A stretch of DNA of 64,000 nt from contig JAMWBK010000010.1 in NCBI GenBank assembly GCA_029953675.1, forward strand, positions 1,035,001 through 1,099,000. The letters run 5' to 3'. Position 1 is the stretch's first letter, and each line of letters opens with the position of its first letter. Positions 34,989 through 45,681 of the stretch are shown in pieces. The translations under genes were made by a program, and so were the position numbers. Source of the stretch: Rhodosorus marinus. Lineage: Eukaryota > Rhodophyta > Stylonematophyceae > Stylonematales > Stylonemataceae. The notes beneath the pieces are model-generated. The model saw only the letters and a program-made list of their open reading frames with translations. It was not told the DNA's origin and ran no database searches.

Positions 34989-37900
34989 TCAATAGTTGAT
35001 ATACTTAGGGCACACCTTCTTGATAGTTGGTTCGAGCTTCAGATCGAAAGCAACGCTCTTGAACAAAGCCCTCTCTTTCTCGTAGCGATGAACCTCGACT
35101 GCAATCAGGTTCGATCCTTCCCTTAGAAGGCCATTATAAATTGTCATTCGGAACTCTTCGAACTTGTTCTGCTCGCCTTTGGCGGTGGCCAGAGACTCCG
35201 CAATTGGGGTAGTACTCAAAAGATTCTTGGATAAAACTCTTACTCCGTTGATGTAGGCAATAAAACCGTCTCCATAGCGGAGCTTCAAAGACGCATTCGG
35301 CCCCTCAAGACATTGAATAGCGTCCCCGGAGACGTTAAACGTCTTCCTGAAGTAGTACGAGATGTGACGGTGCTCAAAAATAGTATTCAACTTCGGCACC
35401 GAGTAACCAAATGCTGCCCTAGCCGTCTTCCAAGTGGAATCATCAAAATCATCGCCTCGGAAACTCTGACTAATTGTAGTTGCCTGTACCCCTGTGAACG
35501 TCTCGTCTGTGTACTTCCACTCCTCTTCCCCACTGACAAGTTTACAATGCCCATAGTGGCTCTGCGAGCAGGGACTGACCGCTTTCGGGATGGTATAGTC
35601 CCTCCGAATTCGAAGAGCACTGGGACGGTTCGTCATAGGGCCAGCTGGAAGTCTCACCCGTCGGTAAAAGTCGTCACCCTCGCAGTAGTCGTAGAAGAAG
35701 GGCGTTCCCGCAGGGTAGGATACTTCCCCCCCGCGGCATGGGGCCAGGAAAAAGTTTGGGTTGTCCTCTTCACCTTTATAGTTTCGGTGGTTTTGCTCGA
35801 ACAACAGATCGACTGTACCACTACATGCACCTTCACCGTCCTCATAGTCAATGACGAACTCCTTCGGATACCCCTGACTTGAGGCCAAGCTCACAATGTA
35901 GGCTCTGCCACCAAGAACGTTGAAGTGGAAAACCTCCTGTTTTCGGACGGCCTTCAACTTCTCGCTAGTGGATTCACCTCCATCTGAAAGCCTCGTCAAT
36001 TTCATCGAATACGTGCTGCCGATGTTTGTCGGAATGGCAATTGAAATGCTTCGCTGACATGTGTTTGGACAGAAATTGGAGTAGCTTCCTACCATTACAC
36101 AGCTGTTCGTATTGCGGCTTTGCTGCACGAGCTCTGTAGGGGTCACGTAGCCGCTCCTTCCCCCGAACAGATTTCCGCCCTCGATTCGAATTGCGTAGAA
36201 ATCGAAGCGCCTGTCATTGGCGGTAACAGCGCTGTCAAAGTTGAAAACGTTCGATTGATCGTCCGCGAAGACTCCTATCATTGCAGTCGACGCTCTGAAG
36301 AAGCCGGTTTTCCTCGGGTTTCCAGTATTCATCGAGACCAGCGGATGGCTGCAGTCGGCAAACTTGTCCAGGCGCAAATCAATGAACTGAGTACCGTTCT
36401 CTGTCGAGCTATCCTTCCGACTTCCTTGCATGTCGATAGCTCCGTTCAACGGACAACGATTCCAGGTGTCGCTCTTGCCAACAATGACAGAGTCTCGAAA
36501 TACGAGACTGCTTGTTTCTCTGAAGAAGATTGCAGAATCTCGGTTGTCCACAAGAAAAGCATTTTCAATGACTAAGTTTGTACTTTCGTGCATGAACACC
36601 CCGATCCTATTCCTCCATCCGAGATAGTCCTTGAATACAGCCTGCTGTAGTGGTCTGTAGCCATCTGGATAAGTCTGGAACCCGAAGCCATGGTTGGAAT
36701 GCGCTTCATTCGCCACAAACGAGCCAAGCTCAACCGCTTGTGGATTGAGCCCTTCGTACTCTGGTCTTTCCTTTGATACTCCAGTGACGAATGTTTCCAG
36801 TTCGTACCAGATTCCGGCGAGATCTGATCCCGAACACACGTTGTATTCCACGATGTTGTTAGGGTTAGAAAGCCAGAACATTGATGGCCTGTTGTCTGTT
36901 TGCTTTCTTCCGTCTTTGACAATCAAGTTCTCCTGTACAAAGTTTCGGAACCCAATATTCCTCCTCATAATGTTGCCAACTTCCACTCCGTCCTCGAGGA
37001 CCAAACCGTGCCCGACAATGTGGTGGAAGACGTTGTCCTCCGCGAGCACGTTATCAGTTTGGTGAATGACGAGCCCCCTTTGCAGTCCGTTGTAAATCGT
37101 ATTGCTACTGAAGGAAGATCCTTGCTGATCCCCGCATAAATGGAAGTGCATCGGGTATTTGCCGAGCTCTCCTTCAATTCCCAAGCCGACAATCTCTACT
37201 CCATGAATGGTCTGTGTGTCGAGTGTCTCGTGTATTTGCATGTGGCCTCCATCCTTGCTGTTGCTCTCTCCAATCTCGCTGCTGATGGTAATATCTCGAC
37301 TCAGCAAGCCAACCTCTCCGGCGAGACTGACCGCCTTCCCGTTCTTAGCTGTCACCTGAACTTCCAAGCCCGAATGTTCATAGTTCAGTGCCATGTCAAT
37401 GAATATTTCTGACGTCTGGCACCCAGGTCCACAAGTAACCGCCACAATAGTTGCCATTTCTGCTTCCTCTTCGCTCTCTCCTGTTGCTGAAATCACAATC
37501 CGCATCCCCGGCTTCCAGCACTGGATGACGTCACCTTCCACAACGATCTTATTGGTTCTTCTCGGCACCGTCCGAGCAATCTTAGTCCACGTTTTTTTCA
37601 TGCATGCCTCTCCTCCATGTACGCCGTACATGCGGACTTGCCCCCCGACTAGGGCGAAAGTCCTCTTACCGAGCTCCACACTTTGGCCATCTCTGGTGTA
37701 GCTCAAGGGCTTCCCTTCCGTGAGCAGGAACGAGACCTTCTGACCATCCGTGTGCCCCTCCTCCGCTCCAACATCGAGTCGTCCCTGAACAAGAATGTAG
37801 TCCGCCAAAATAGTGACGTAGGAGGACGGCGCGATTCGCAAAAATCCATTTATTTCCAGGCTTCCTAGTTTCGGAATCCGTTCCGATGTTATCTCAACTG

Positions 37901-38096
37901 CAGTTCCACAGGGGACAAGCACGTCATCCCCAGGCGCAATGCTTCCGTACGTCTCCGCGACAAACTGACTCCATGGGATATAGCTGCTGGTTGAATCCAG
38001 GTACAGAGCCGAGTTGCATGGAAGTCGTCCGAAAATTGCGCTGGCGTTTCCAGCCAAGAACAGAATCAGGATGCCCAAAACCACTCGCAGTCTCAT
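34989..38096 (-). CDS. secreted G8-domain / parallel beta-helix protein, CEMIP-like
   Basis: Intronless frame of 1035 residues. Residues 1-20 are a signal peptide (MRLRVVLGILILFLAGNASA). A G8-type domain covers about 40-170. The following VRMYGVHGG..MKKTWTKIA and IQCWKPGMRIVIS segments correspond to the 'L-x-L-H-G..W..L' and 'W..GD.IVI' signatures of the CEMIP/TMEM2 family. GEVGLLSRDITI and GKYPMHFHLCGD are further hallmarks, followed by a parallel beta-helix (right-handed, Asn-rich turns) to about residue 600. The last 150 residues contain a jelly-roll-like segment (LKLRYGDGFIAYINGVRVL, LIAVEVHRYE) seen at the end of many secreted bacterial and algal proteins. Animal relatives depolymerise or bind hyaluronan. 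Here a role on extracellular or cell-wall polysaccharide is inferred. Confidence 0.85.
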   Translation of the reverse strand: MRLRVVLGILILFLAGNASAIFGRLPCNSALYLDSTSSYIPWSQFVAETYGSIAPGDDVLVPCGTAVEITSERIPKLGSLEINGFLRIAPSSYVTILADYILVQGRLDVGAEEGHTDGQKVSFLLTEGKPLSYTRDGQSVELGKRTFALVGGQVRMYGVHGGEACMKKTWTKIARTVPRRTNKIVVEGDVIQCWKPGMRIVISATGESEEEAEMATIVAVTCGPGCQTSEIFIDMALNYEHSGLEVQVTAKNGKAVSLAGEVGLLSRDITISSEIGESNSKDGGHMQIHETLDTQTIHGVEIVGLGIEGELGKYPMHFHLCGDQQGSSFSSNTIYNGLQRGLVIHQTDNVLAEDNVFHHIVGHGLVLEDGVEVGNIMRRNIGFRNFVQENLIVKDGRKQTDNRPSMFWLSNPNNIVEYNVCSGSDLAGIWYELETFVTGVSKERPEYEGLNPQAVELGSFVANEAHSNHGFGFQTYPDGYRPLQQAVFKDYLGWRNRIGVFMHESTNLVIENAFLVDNRDSAIFFRETSSLVFRDSVIVGKSDTWNRCPLNGAIDMQGSRKDSSTENGTQFIDLRLDKFADCSHPLVSMNTGNPRKTGFFRASTAMIGVFADDQSNVFNFDSAVTANDRRFDFYAIRIEGGNLFGGRSGYVTPTELVQQSRNTNSCVMVGSYSNFCPNTCQRSISIAIPTNIGSTYSMKLTRLSDGGESTSEKLKAVRKQEVFHFNVLGGRAYIVSLASSQGYPKEFVIDYEDGEGACSGTVDLLFEQNHRNYKGEEDNPNFFLAPCRGGEVSYPAGTPFFYDYCEGDDFYRRVRLPAGPMTNRPSALRIRRDYTIPKAVSPCSQSHYGHCKLVSGEEEWKYTDETFTGVQATTISQSFRGDDFDDSTWKTARAAFGYSVPKLNTIFEHRHISYYFRKTFNVSGDAIQCLEGPNASLKLRYGDGFIAYINGVRVLSKNLLSTTPIAESLATAKGEQNKFEEFRMTIYNGLLREGSNLIAVEVHRYEKERALFKSVAFDLKLEPTIKKVCPKYINY

Positions 38097-38453
38097 CGTC
38101 GTTCAGGATCAAGCAACTGATTACACTCGGCTCCTCATAAACTGATCCTGCCTGTCCCCCACCCACCCAATAACTTGCAACAGAATTGACACTCACACAC
38201 CCAGCCATGCGTCAAACGCCAATGGAAAGGTCAGTGGTCCGACATGTCCTATGGCTTTAATAACACTCGACATATCCCCAACGTAATAACTAAATGTTAT
38301 CATCCATCGGTGACACCCACTCAACCCTTAATAAGCAACGATTTTGCGACTGGATGAGTGGGGAATTGACAAAAAGAAAAATTGATCCACGGATTCGCGG
38401 GGTTGTCCGCTCCACTCCTTTTTGGTTCCTCTTCATCGGTTTTTGAACTTTTT

Positions 38454-38732
38454 CTATTCAACACCCTGATCTACCGCAACGAGTAAACTTACCAACAAAA
38501 ACGTCGGTAATTCAATGAACCTCTCTCCTATCGCGCCCTTTTTCAAGGCAAAGTCTAGGTACTCTCGATCTAAAAACATAGCCTCCAGTTTACAACAACC
38601 TTCACCAGCATACGAACACACATCCATCGACCGGCCAAGGAGATCAACCCCGAAAAACTCCCCTGCAAAAGCGTGAAGACTAACAAATCCAAAAAAAAAA
38701 TTGAAGTATTTCAAAGATGTCCCATCTCTCAT
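38454..38732 (-). CDS. possible first exon, unassigned
   Basis: A minus-strand frame from ATG 38732 reads fairly protein-like text (FFGVDLLGRSMDVCSYAGEG, LDREYLDFALKKGAIGERF). It reaches a consensus GTAAGT donor near 38492, after ELPTFLL. No downstream exon was found before the G8 gene promoter. It could be a pseudogene, a short transcript or chance. Confidence 0.22.
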   Translation of the reverse strand: MRDGTSLKYFNFFFGFVSLHAFAGEFFGVDLLGRSMDVCSYAGEGCCKLEAMFLDREYLDFALKKGAIGERFIELPTFLLVSLLVAVDQGVE

Positions 38733-41700
38733 TGGTGGATCTTAGCCATTTGATCATCGGATGGATCCAAAAACTTAGTTCCCATTGTCACCTGCGTATA
38801 GAGTTTTTACTGTTTTTGTCAACCATTAGGAATCTTGCGCTATTTTATTATTATTGATTTCTGCGCAACAGAGGAACCCTTGCTAGATGGTCTATTTACC
38901 TAACAATTCAGAGAGGAGAAAGTTGGCCAAAGAAAACCAACCGAAAAAATTGGAAAAAGAAGCCAAAGGAAAAGAAATGTTTTTTTCTCGGTCTTTTACC
39001 AATTCGAGAAAAATTAGAAATAGACATGACCGTTCCATGTTTCTGCTTATGTCTAGAACAAAAACTCGGCATAAAAAAAGGGCGTTTCACGCTTGTATTT
39101 GCGTATAAGAAACAAATGAAGAAGGACAATGCTCCTGTTCACTATTAACAACCTCCGAAAAACTCGTTTTTTGGTATATGAGCAAGATTTTGATATTTTC
39201 ACTATTAACAACCTCCGAAAATTGTATATTGGCTAGATTTTGATTTTTTTGCTGTGTTTGTTTTTTTTTCTTTCTGAAGAGAGGATTCTACATATCAAAA
39301 AAAGAAACGGAAATGCCTTTTTGCCGTCCGTCCTCATGTTTTGACAAGATGTTGTCAAACCGCGTTGACTCCGGAGTCAAAAAAAATTTAAAAAACAACG
39401 AGAAGTGAAGTGGTGGGACGTGTCCCGTCTATTTCATTGTGCGTTCTGTTCCGTAAATTGGACAGTGGAGTCCCAACGACGAATGGTTCACTTTTACTAT
39501 TTGGAGTTCAATGCAAGTTTTAATAGTCATCTGGGTTTTTGCAAAGGAAAGAAAACTGTAATACGATGAATGTATTTATTTTCTCGAACTGTCAAGCCTG
39601 GGAATGAAGACGGTAGTACGTACGGACGTACTAAGGGGTAGAATTTTGGTATCTGAATGCATATCTTTTTGTTAAAATTAGGTTTGTCGGTGATTAATAT
39701 ACAGAAAAACTGTGATGCTTCAGCCAATCCACGTACTCTGATGGAGAAAAGGTATTACCCCGTCCGTAGATGGTGCAAGCATTTGAGAAGAAGCTAATTT
39801 GAAAACTTTGCAGGGCTCTTTGGAGTTCTCGTGGATTCGAGCTTTAGGGGCTACAGAAAAAATAGCAATTCAAAACTCAACAAATGATTGGTCAATATGA
39901 AATGGCTCTCCAATCATCCTTCGGGAGTCGCATGGTAATCTTTGATTGGTAGCCTATCGTCGATAATTGATCGGGCTTGAAGATTGTATTTAAATATCTT
40001 TTGTTGGGAATTACGCCCGCTGACTCAACGGATAGATTACCAGTTTTCATTTGTTGAATGATTTCTTCTATCTCGCGATCGACAAAGTGAATTGTTCGAT
40101 GAATCGGCATTTATTCCCCCCCGAGGAAGAGATTTACTTGGTGCTACTATGCACAGGCCCATTACAGTCCCTCTGGGTAGGTGTTGTTGTGTGGCCTTAG
40201 GCGATGCCTGGGCTCCGCCTATCGCTCTGATTCTTGAGGCTCGTCATCTATGACTTCGTACAGCATGGACGAGAATCCAAGCAGAAAGTACGGCTCCATT
40301 TCGGTTTTTGGATGGATTTACTGGATGAAGCCAGGGTAGACCAGGAGTCACCAATTCAGAGACGACCCGTAATGCAGACCTTCCTTGAGAGTCTAGCTAG
40401 ATCTGTACATGGTGTCCCAGAAAGAGCACTTCGAAGGAAGTTAGACCAGTATGTGTTTCTTACTGGCGTCCAGTTCCGTTGCTCTGTAAGCCCTTAGAAG
40501 AAAAACTAGTTTGCTCCTTGAAGCTGCAAAACCCCATAGGACGGCACCTACTAGAAAAAGCTGTAGACGAAAATCACTTAAATTTGGTACACATATTTTC
40601 GTTTTAGGAACCGCCTCTTTTCCCGATGTGCAGCGCAGAATTCTCTAATATCAGCAGTCTCATCTGTTCTGAGACATATCAGTTCAGATCATAACAATCA
40701 AGGTGCAAAATTTGTACACCTGCACGCAGCTTTATATCTCGATGAGCATGTGAAGACAAATCTGGATGGTGGCTGGAGGTGAGCGCTTCAAAGCGGCCTT
40801 CGAAACGGGGTACATGAGGAAGAGGTCGGAGACGGTGAAAGTTCCTGGTGCGTACCGTTGCGTCCGAATACGGCGCCACTCGTAATCGCCATTACGCTGC
40901 ACAACGGAGAGCAACTGCGGAAAAAACTTCAACACGCACACACAGCACTGCGGCACTCAGGATATTCGGATGCCCGGTGACCACACGGGGTAGAGGTACT
41001 GCAAACCTCCCACTACTCGTCACGATACAAGTTTGTGAAGGTCGAAATCTGTGGCTGGCAAGAACCAAGCTGCAGTGAGAACCCAGCAGTAGCATATCGT
41101 AATTTGAGACAAGCATGGTAACTCTTGGCAGCACCAAGTGACCTTGCTTGCAAGGTAGGAGCCTATCGACTTCATCTTCGAGCCTCGTCAGTCTGTCAAG
41201 ACGCTTTTCTCTCAGTTTGAAAAGCCTTAGCCGCAGCGGAACCACGAGCCACTGTAAAGCAGACAGCCAAGCAGGTGTATACCAAAGTTAGAACAGAACG
41301 ATCAGTCTCCATCCATTCAATGGGATAAAACAAGCTCACTCCCATCGTGGGCTTTCCCAAGAACGGCGAAACCTGAAACATCTCATGCATGTGAAACCGT
41401 CGCCTCTATTCGCCCGGAAAGACACTACGTCTGTCTCTAGCATGAGAACTAGATCGTTAGACCTTTCGGGGGCAGGCAGATACAAGCCGATGTGGAAACT
41501 CTTCCTCTCATGGGCTCCTGCCCGATGTTGACACGAAACGATTGGATTGAGGGTTGGATACGATTGAAGTGCAATAGTGCTGGATCGTCGCTCCTGTTTG
41601 AGGCTGCTATTGCTCAGTAAAGGCTACGGATTGATCTGTTGATTGAGAGGTTGCGTCCACCTCCCAGAAGATCCTACGAACAAGGAGTATTACACGCTCA

Positions 41701-42581
41701 ACCAGCCATCTGCTCACTTCCCTCTGAACGCTTCATTATCCAGCCAAACCATTGCCAACCGTACTTGTGCGTCCAGTCGGGTCATTTTCCCGGGCCTCCA
41801 TTGGCCTCCTTCCCGATTGGAGGCTTACATCCCTTCGCGTCTAGTCATGCTAGTACAACTAGAAACAAGTACTACAAAAGCACAAGCATGTACGAATCAG
41901 TATCTTTCAAAGAGCAGATAGTATTTCGGAGAACCTATTCCATCCAAAAATGGACACACATGGATTAAAAATACTACCAAAAAAATTCCGCCTATGACAG
42001 CCAACGATTGGTCCAATGCATGGGAAGATATTTTGATTTAGGACACGTGTCGATACCGTCGACTTCATTGCACGATTTACTAGTAAGTGACGAATACAAG
42101 AAAGATCTCTTTCTGAGACCTTCTACCACTTCCCACCTGCAACAAACTGCAAATTACGGAAAGGAGATGACACTTAAATATATATTTATAAAAAAATCGA
42201 ATTTTGACCTAATTTATCTGATTTGCTTCAAGTTAGTACGAATAACAGTACACTCAGTTACCAGGTGGATGAGCAATGCGTGCGGATTGATGTTGAGCAC
42301 GTGGTGACGGTGGGGAGTGGCGGATGGGGGGGGATCATTGCAGACCTCGCGATGAAGACCGCAGGTTGGATCCTGAAAAGTTTTGCCCTGACTAATCTTT
42401 TTTTTTCTGTTGCTTTGATGATCTGCTGAGAAAAGACAGCATTTTGCACTAGCAAGTGACTGATGAGGTGAAAGGCTCCGCGTGTCAGTGGTTCGGAGCT
42501 TGGGGGGCGGTATTGGAAAAGTGGAAAGTACAGGCTCTTTTGTCGGCAGATAGACTATAGGAACAGGGTGCTTGCTGTTCG
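38733..42581. other. 3.8 kb of decayed sequence without a supported gene
   Basis: AT-rich 38760-39900 includes a duplicated TTCACTATTAACAACCTCCG (39136 and 39198). Isolated open frames occur at 39892-40110 (-), 40234-40497 (+), 40679-41390 (- in pieces) and 41639-41968 (+). Some have protein-like composition, for example the minus piece GDYEWRRIRTQRYAPGTFTV near 40870, but they are broken and match no family I know. Degraded mobile elements are the likeliest source. The right end is the promoter of the ferredoxin-domain gene. Confidence 0.35.
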
Positions 42582-43453
42582 ATGGCGGTCGGATTTGTGT
42601 TCGGTGACCCGCTATGGAGGTGGGAGAGGATGAGGACCGGTGGGAGGGTGTGCAGAAGGGTGACAGTTAATGCGGAAGGTGAACCCCGTGGTGAGGATTT
42701 GGTGCAGGCAATGCGGGAGTATACGAAGAACTCTCAAGAGCTGTCGAATCCGAAAGGTTTAATTCCTTCTCATCAACTAGTTCGGAGAGATGCCGATGGG
42801 GAAACGCTTAAGGAGAGGTTTGTGTACGTAGAGGAACAGGATTGCATAGGGTGCAGTCACTGTGCGATGACTGCTAGGAACACGTTTTTCCTGGAGAATG
42901 ATTACGGGCGGGCTAGAGCGTTTCAACAGGAGGCGGATCCAGATGAGCTCATTTCTGAAGCCATTGACACGTATGCTCGGAGCAACACTATACGACTGCT
43001 TGGCCATGCTGAATTTTCTGACCGCTGCTTTCTTTGCTAATTTTAGCTGCCCGGTGAGCTGCATTTACTTCGTCCCATACGATGAGCTAGTAATTTTGGA
43101 GAAGGAACGAGAAGGCCAAGAGATCAACAATAAGCAACGTTTGGTCGGGACTTCTAACTCGAACAAGAACATTTCAAAATCTAAGGTTTTGTCTAGCGCA
43201 TCGATGAGATGCGAATCATGTCCCCAGCGGGGTTGTCAAAAGTGTCCCATGTATGGTACGTTGTCGGTATATCCCAGACAGCATGTCTGAAGAAGCAAGC
43301 ATAACTCGCATTCTCATTGAACGAGGTGTCAAACTTGACATGAACACAGGCGTCGGGGAGAATCCACAGTATATGGCGAAGCTAGAGGCGAAAGAGAAGA
43401 AAAACAAAGCAAAAAAGCAAGCAGAATCGGGATCGAGGAGGATCTTGTTCTAG
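42582..43453 (+). CDS. plastid-type 4Fe-4S ferredoxin-domain protein, three exons
   Basis: Exons 42582-42970, 43047-43255 and 43350-43453 give 233 residues, with introns of 76 and 94 bp in good GT..AG context. After an Arg-rich N-terminus that fits a plastid transit peptide comes a ferredoxin domain: CIGCSHC (Cys 88, 91, 94) and, across intron 1, CPVSC, giving the fourth cluster ligand. Surrounding text (ENDYGRARAFQQ, EAIDTCPVSCIYFVPYDELVILE) matches the ferredoxin domain found in chloroplast J-domain and related proteins. No J domain is seen here. A second Cys cluster, CESCPQRGCQKC (C-x2-C-x4-C-x2-C), lies downstream and could bind zinc or a further cluster. The C-terminus is Lys-rich. Likely a plastid electron-transfer or assembly factor. 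Confidence 0.8.
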
Positions 43454-45681
43454 AGGCTCTTGTCCTAGACGCGTGTAGCGCGAGCTTATCCTCCTTGAAA
43501 GCTAGGAGACGTCTAATTTATTACCTGGAGTGCCGTCAACCACCTCCCCAACAGAACGAGATTAATCGAGGACTTTCGCAATCGGTTCCTGATCATATGA
43601 GCATTATCGAAATTCGTTCACGGCTGTTGATTCCAGTCGAAACTCATAGTGGATGTGCGAGTTATGGCTCCTATCTGAGAGACCCACATCAACCAACGCT
43701 GACCGGGGAAGACTTCCAGGCATTTAGGCTGTGGTGCGCCAGACCAGTATGTCCACCGCACTAAAACTAGATGCCTGAGAATATCTACTGCGAGCTCAGG
43801 GATAGATCAACCGCTCCGATCAACAGGTGGTATTCCTTCTGGCGTTGGAAAGGGCTCAATCTTCTGATGATGGTCACCACCTACCAACAAAAACACGCAA
43901 TTTCTGCTCTCATCCTTTAGAGCTCGAGTTTGCTGATGTTCCTAATACTCGTATCTCCGGACTAGACCGGACTAGAGAACCCGTGGATCTCGGTGCGAAA
44001 TTCTCGCACAAGGAACATAGTCCCTGACGAGACAATACATCAAGTGGGGTGAGCGGCAACCGTAGATTCGCGAAGGGTGGAACCAACGAAGCACAAAGAT
44101 GGAACGTTGTCTGCATCCTTATCAGCACCACTAGGCAAACCAAGACCAAGCTCGAGCAAATGTTGAGGAATCATCAGCAAGGCAACGCAAAAGGAGTTCT
44201 TGTGGCAGCTCAGCGAAAAGCGCCTTTCATAATTGGAGTCTACGAAAAAGTAAACAGAAATGCAAGATTGGCAAATTGACGAACAGGGCTACTGCAGTTG
44301 TGAGCTGATTGGGTGCCCAACGGAGGGATCGCTGTTTTCTGGCGCGATTCGAAAACGACTGTTGGAGACTGTCAGAAGCAAGTTTCGTCGCCACAGCGCA
44401 CATACCTGTTCGACTGCATTGGTGACTATCCTACGAATGCAGTCCTCAACACATTAAAGCATAATGTAGCGAAACCATCTGGCTGCTAATGTTGACGTTG
44501 ATCTTAACGCTGTTTGGGTGTGGTGAGTTCCGGAGCCACGTTCAGTCCGGAGTCCTGAGATCTCACCCGGCTTTCCTGGTTCACACACAAAAATTCAAAC
44601 AAAAATCCTCGAGCTGGACTTTGAATCCTTCAGACATTTTTCGAATATTGCTCAACAGACATGACCCTAATCTGGGTCGTTTATCCTCCCACTCTCCCAT
44701 CCTCCTCCCATCCCCCTCCCCCCCTCACTACCTGCTCCGAGCATTTGCCATGTGAACTAAACCCACACACACCCTACCCCCCCTAACGTAACCCCACCCC
44801 CCCCCTACAAAAAAATTTAGTTTGTTCGTCAAATCCGTTAGAATTTCCTAAAACGTTCTACAATTTCCCACCCCCACCCCCCCTTTCAAGAAATTTGATC
44901 CAAGAGGCTTATCTCAAGAACCAAATCCACCCCCTTACCTCCCCACAAAAAAGAAATACCGACTGTCAAAAACCAAAAAACCAAATAAAATCCCGATGAA
45001 CCAACTTCGCTGTTAAATCTCCTCACTCTCATGATGAATGGCATTTGAGAACCCCATGCGAGAAAACAAAACCAAAACGTTCAATTTAATTGAAAATTCA
45101 TCTCTTAATCCTATCAATATGAAACGGATACATTCACTGAGAATCTGTTCACTTTTTCCTCAGTAAAAAAAAAGGAAGCTATCTAGTTTGTTTCATTTTT
45201 TAAGTGGGAAATCTATGTGTGTCTATTGAGAGTGTGTGTGGGGGGGGGGAGAGAGGAGTAAATGAAAACTGGGATTGCATATAGGAAAATGAGGGATTTT
45301 TGTGGTTTTTTAGGGAAAGAGAATGGAATGTGAGGAAGGATGCCGGGCGGGGGGAATGGTAATGGGGAGAATGACGGTGGGGGAATACTAATGGGGAGGA
45401 TGATGGTGTTGGGACTATTAATGGGGAGGAGGTGTAGGTATGAGGAAGAGGAGGGTGGGGGGGGGGGGAAGCAGGTTTGGTCACTGGTTGTGTGTGTTTA
45501 GGGTTGGGTTTTAACTGGTTTTTGAAATGGAATACTGGATGGTGTGGGTTGTGAGGAGGAAGAGCTGAAGGGATTTCTGATTTTTGTGGGGTGGGGGAGG
45601 GGCGGTGGCGCGGGAGAAGAGGAGTGGGGGGGGCAGACTAGTGGTGTGTTTTTTTTGTTTCTTTGTTCTTGTTTTCGTACG
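43454..45681. other. intergenic, mobile-element-like pieces and simple sequence
   Basis: 43495-44460 holds several adjacent plus-strand open frames separated by stops, some with coding-like composition but no recognisable family. 44700-44960 is C-rich and 45230-45640 is G/purine-rich with runs of G. No RNA gene was identified. Confidence 0.35.

Noticed and set aside
35313-36575. Plus-strand frames of 150-190 codons at 35313-35882 and 36120-36575.
   Set aside because: Shadows of the G8/CEMIP-like gene on the minus strand.
42998-43290. Reading the ferredoxin gene through its intron as a separate 130-codon ORF.
   Set aside because: The intron GTATGC..TTTTAG removes the break and restores CPVSC, the fourth cluster ligand.
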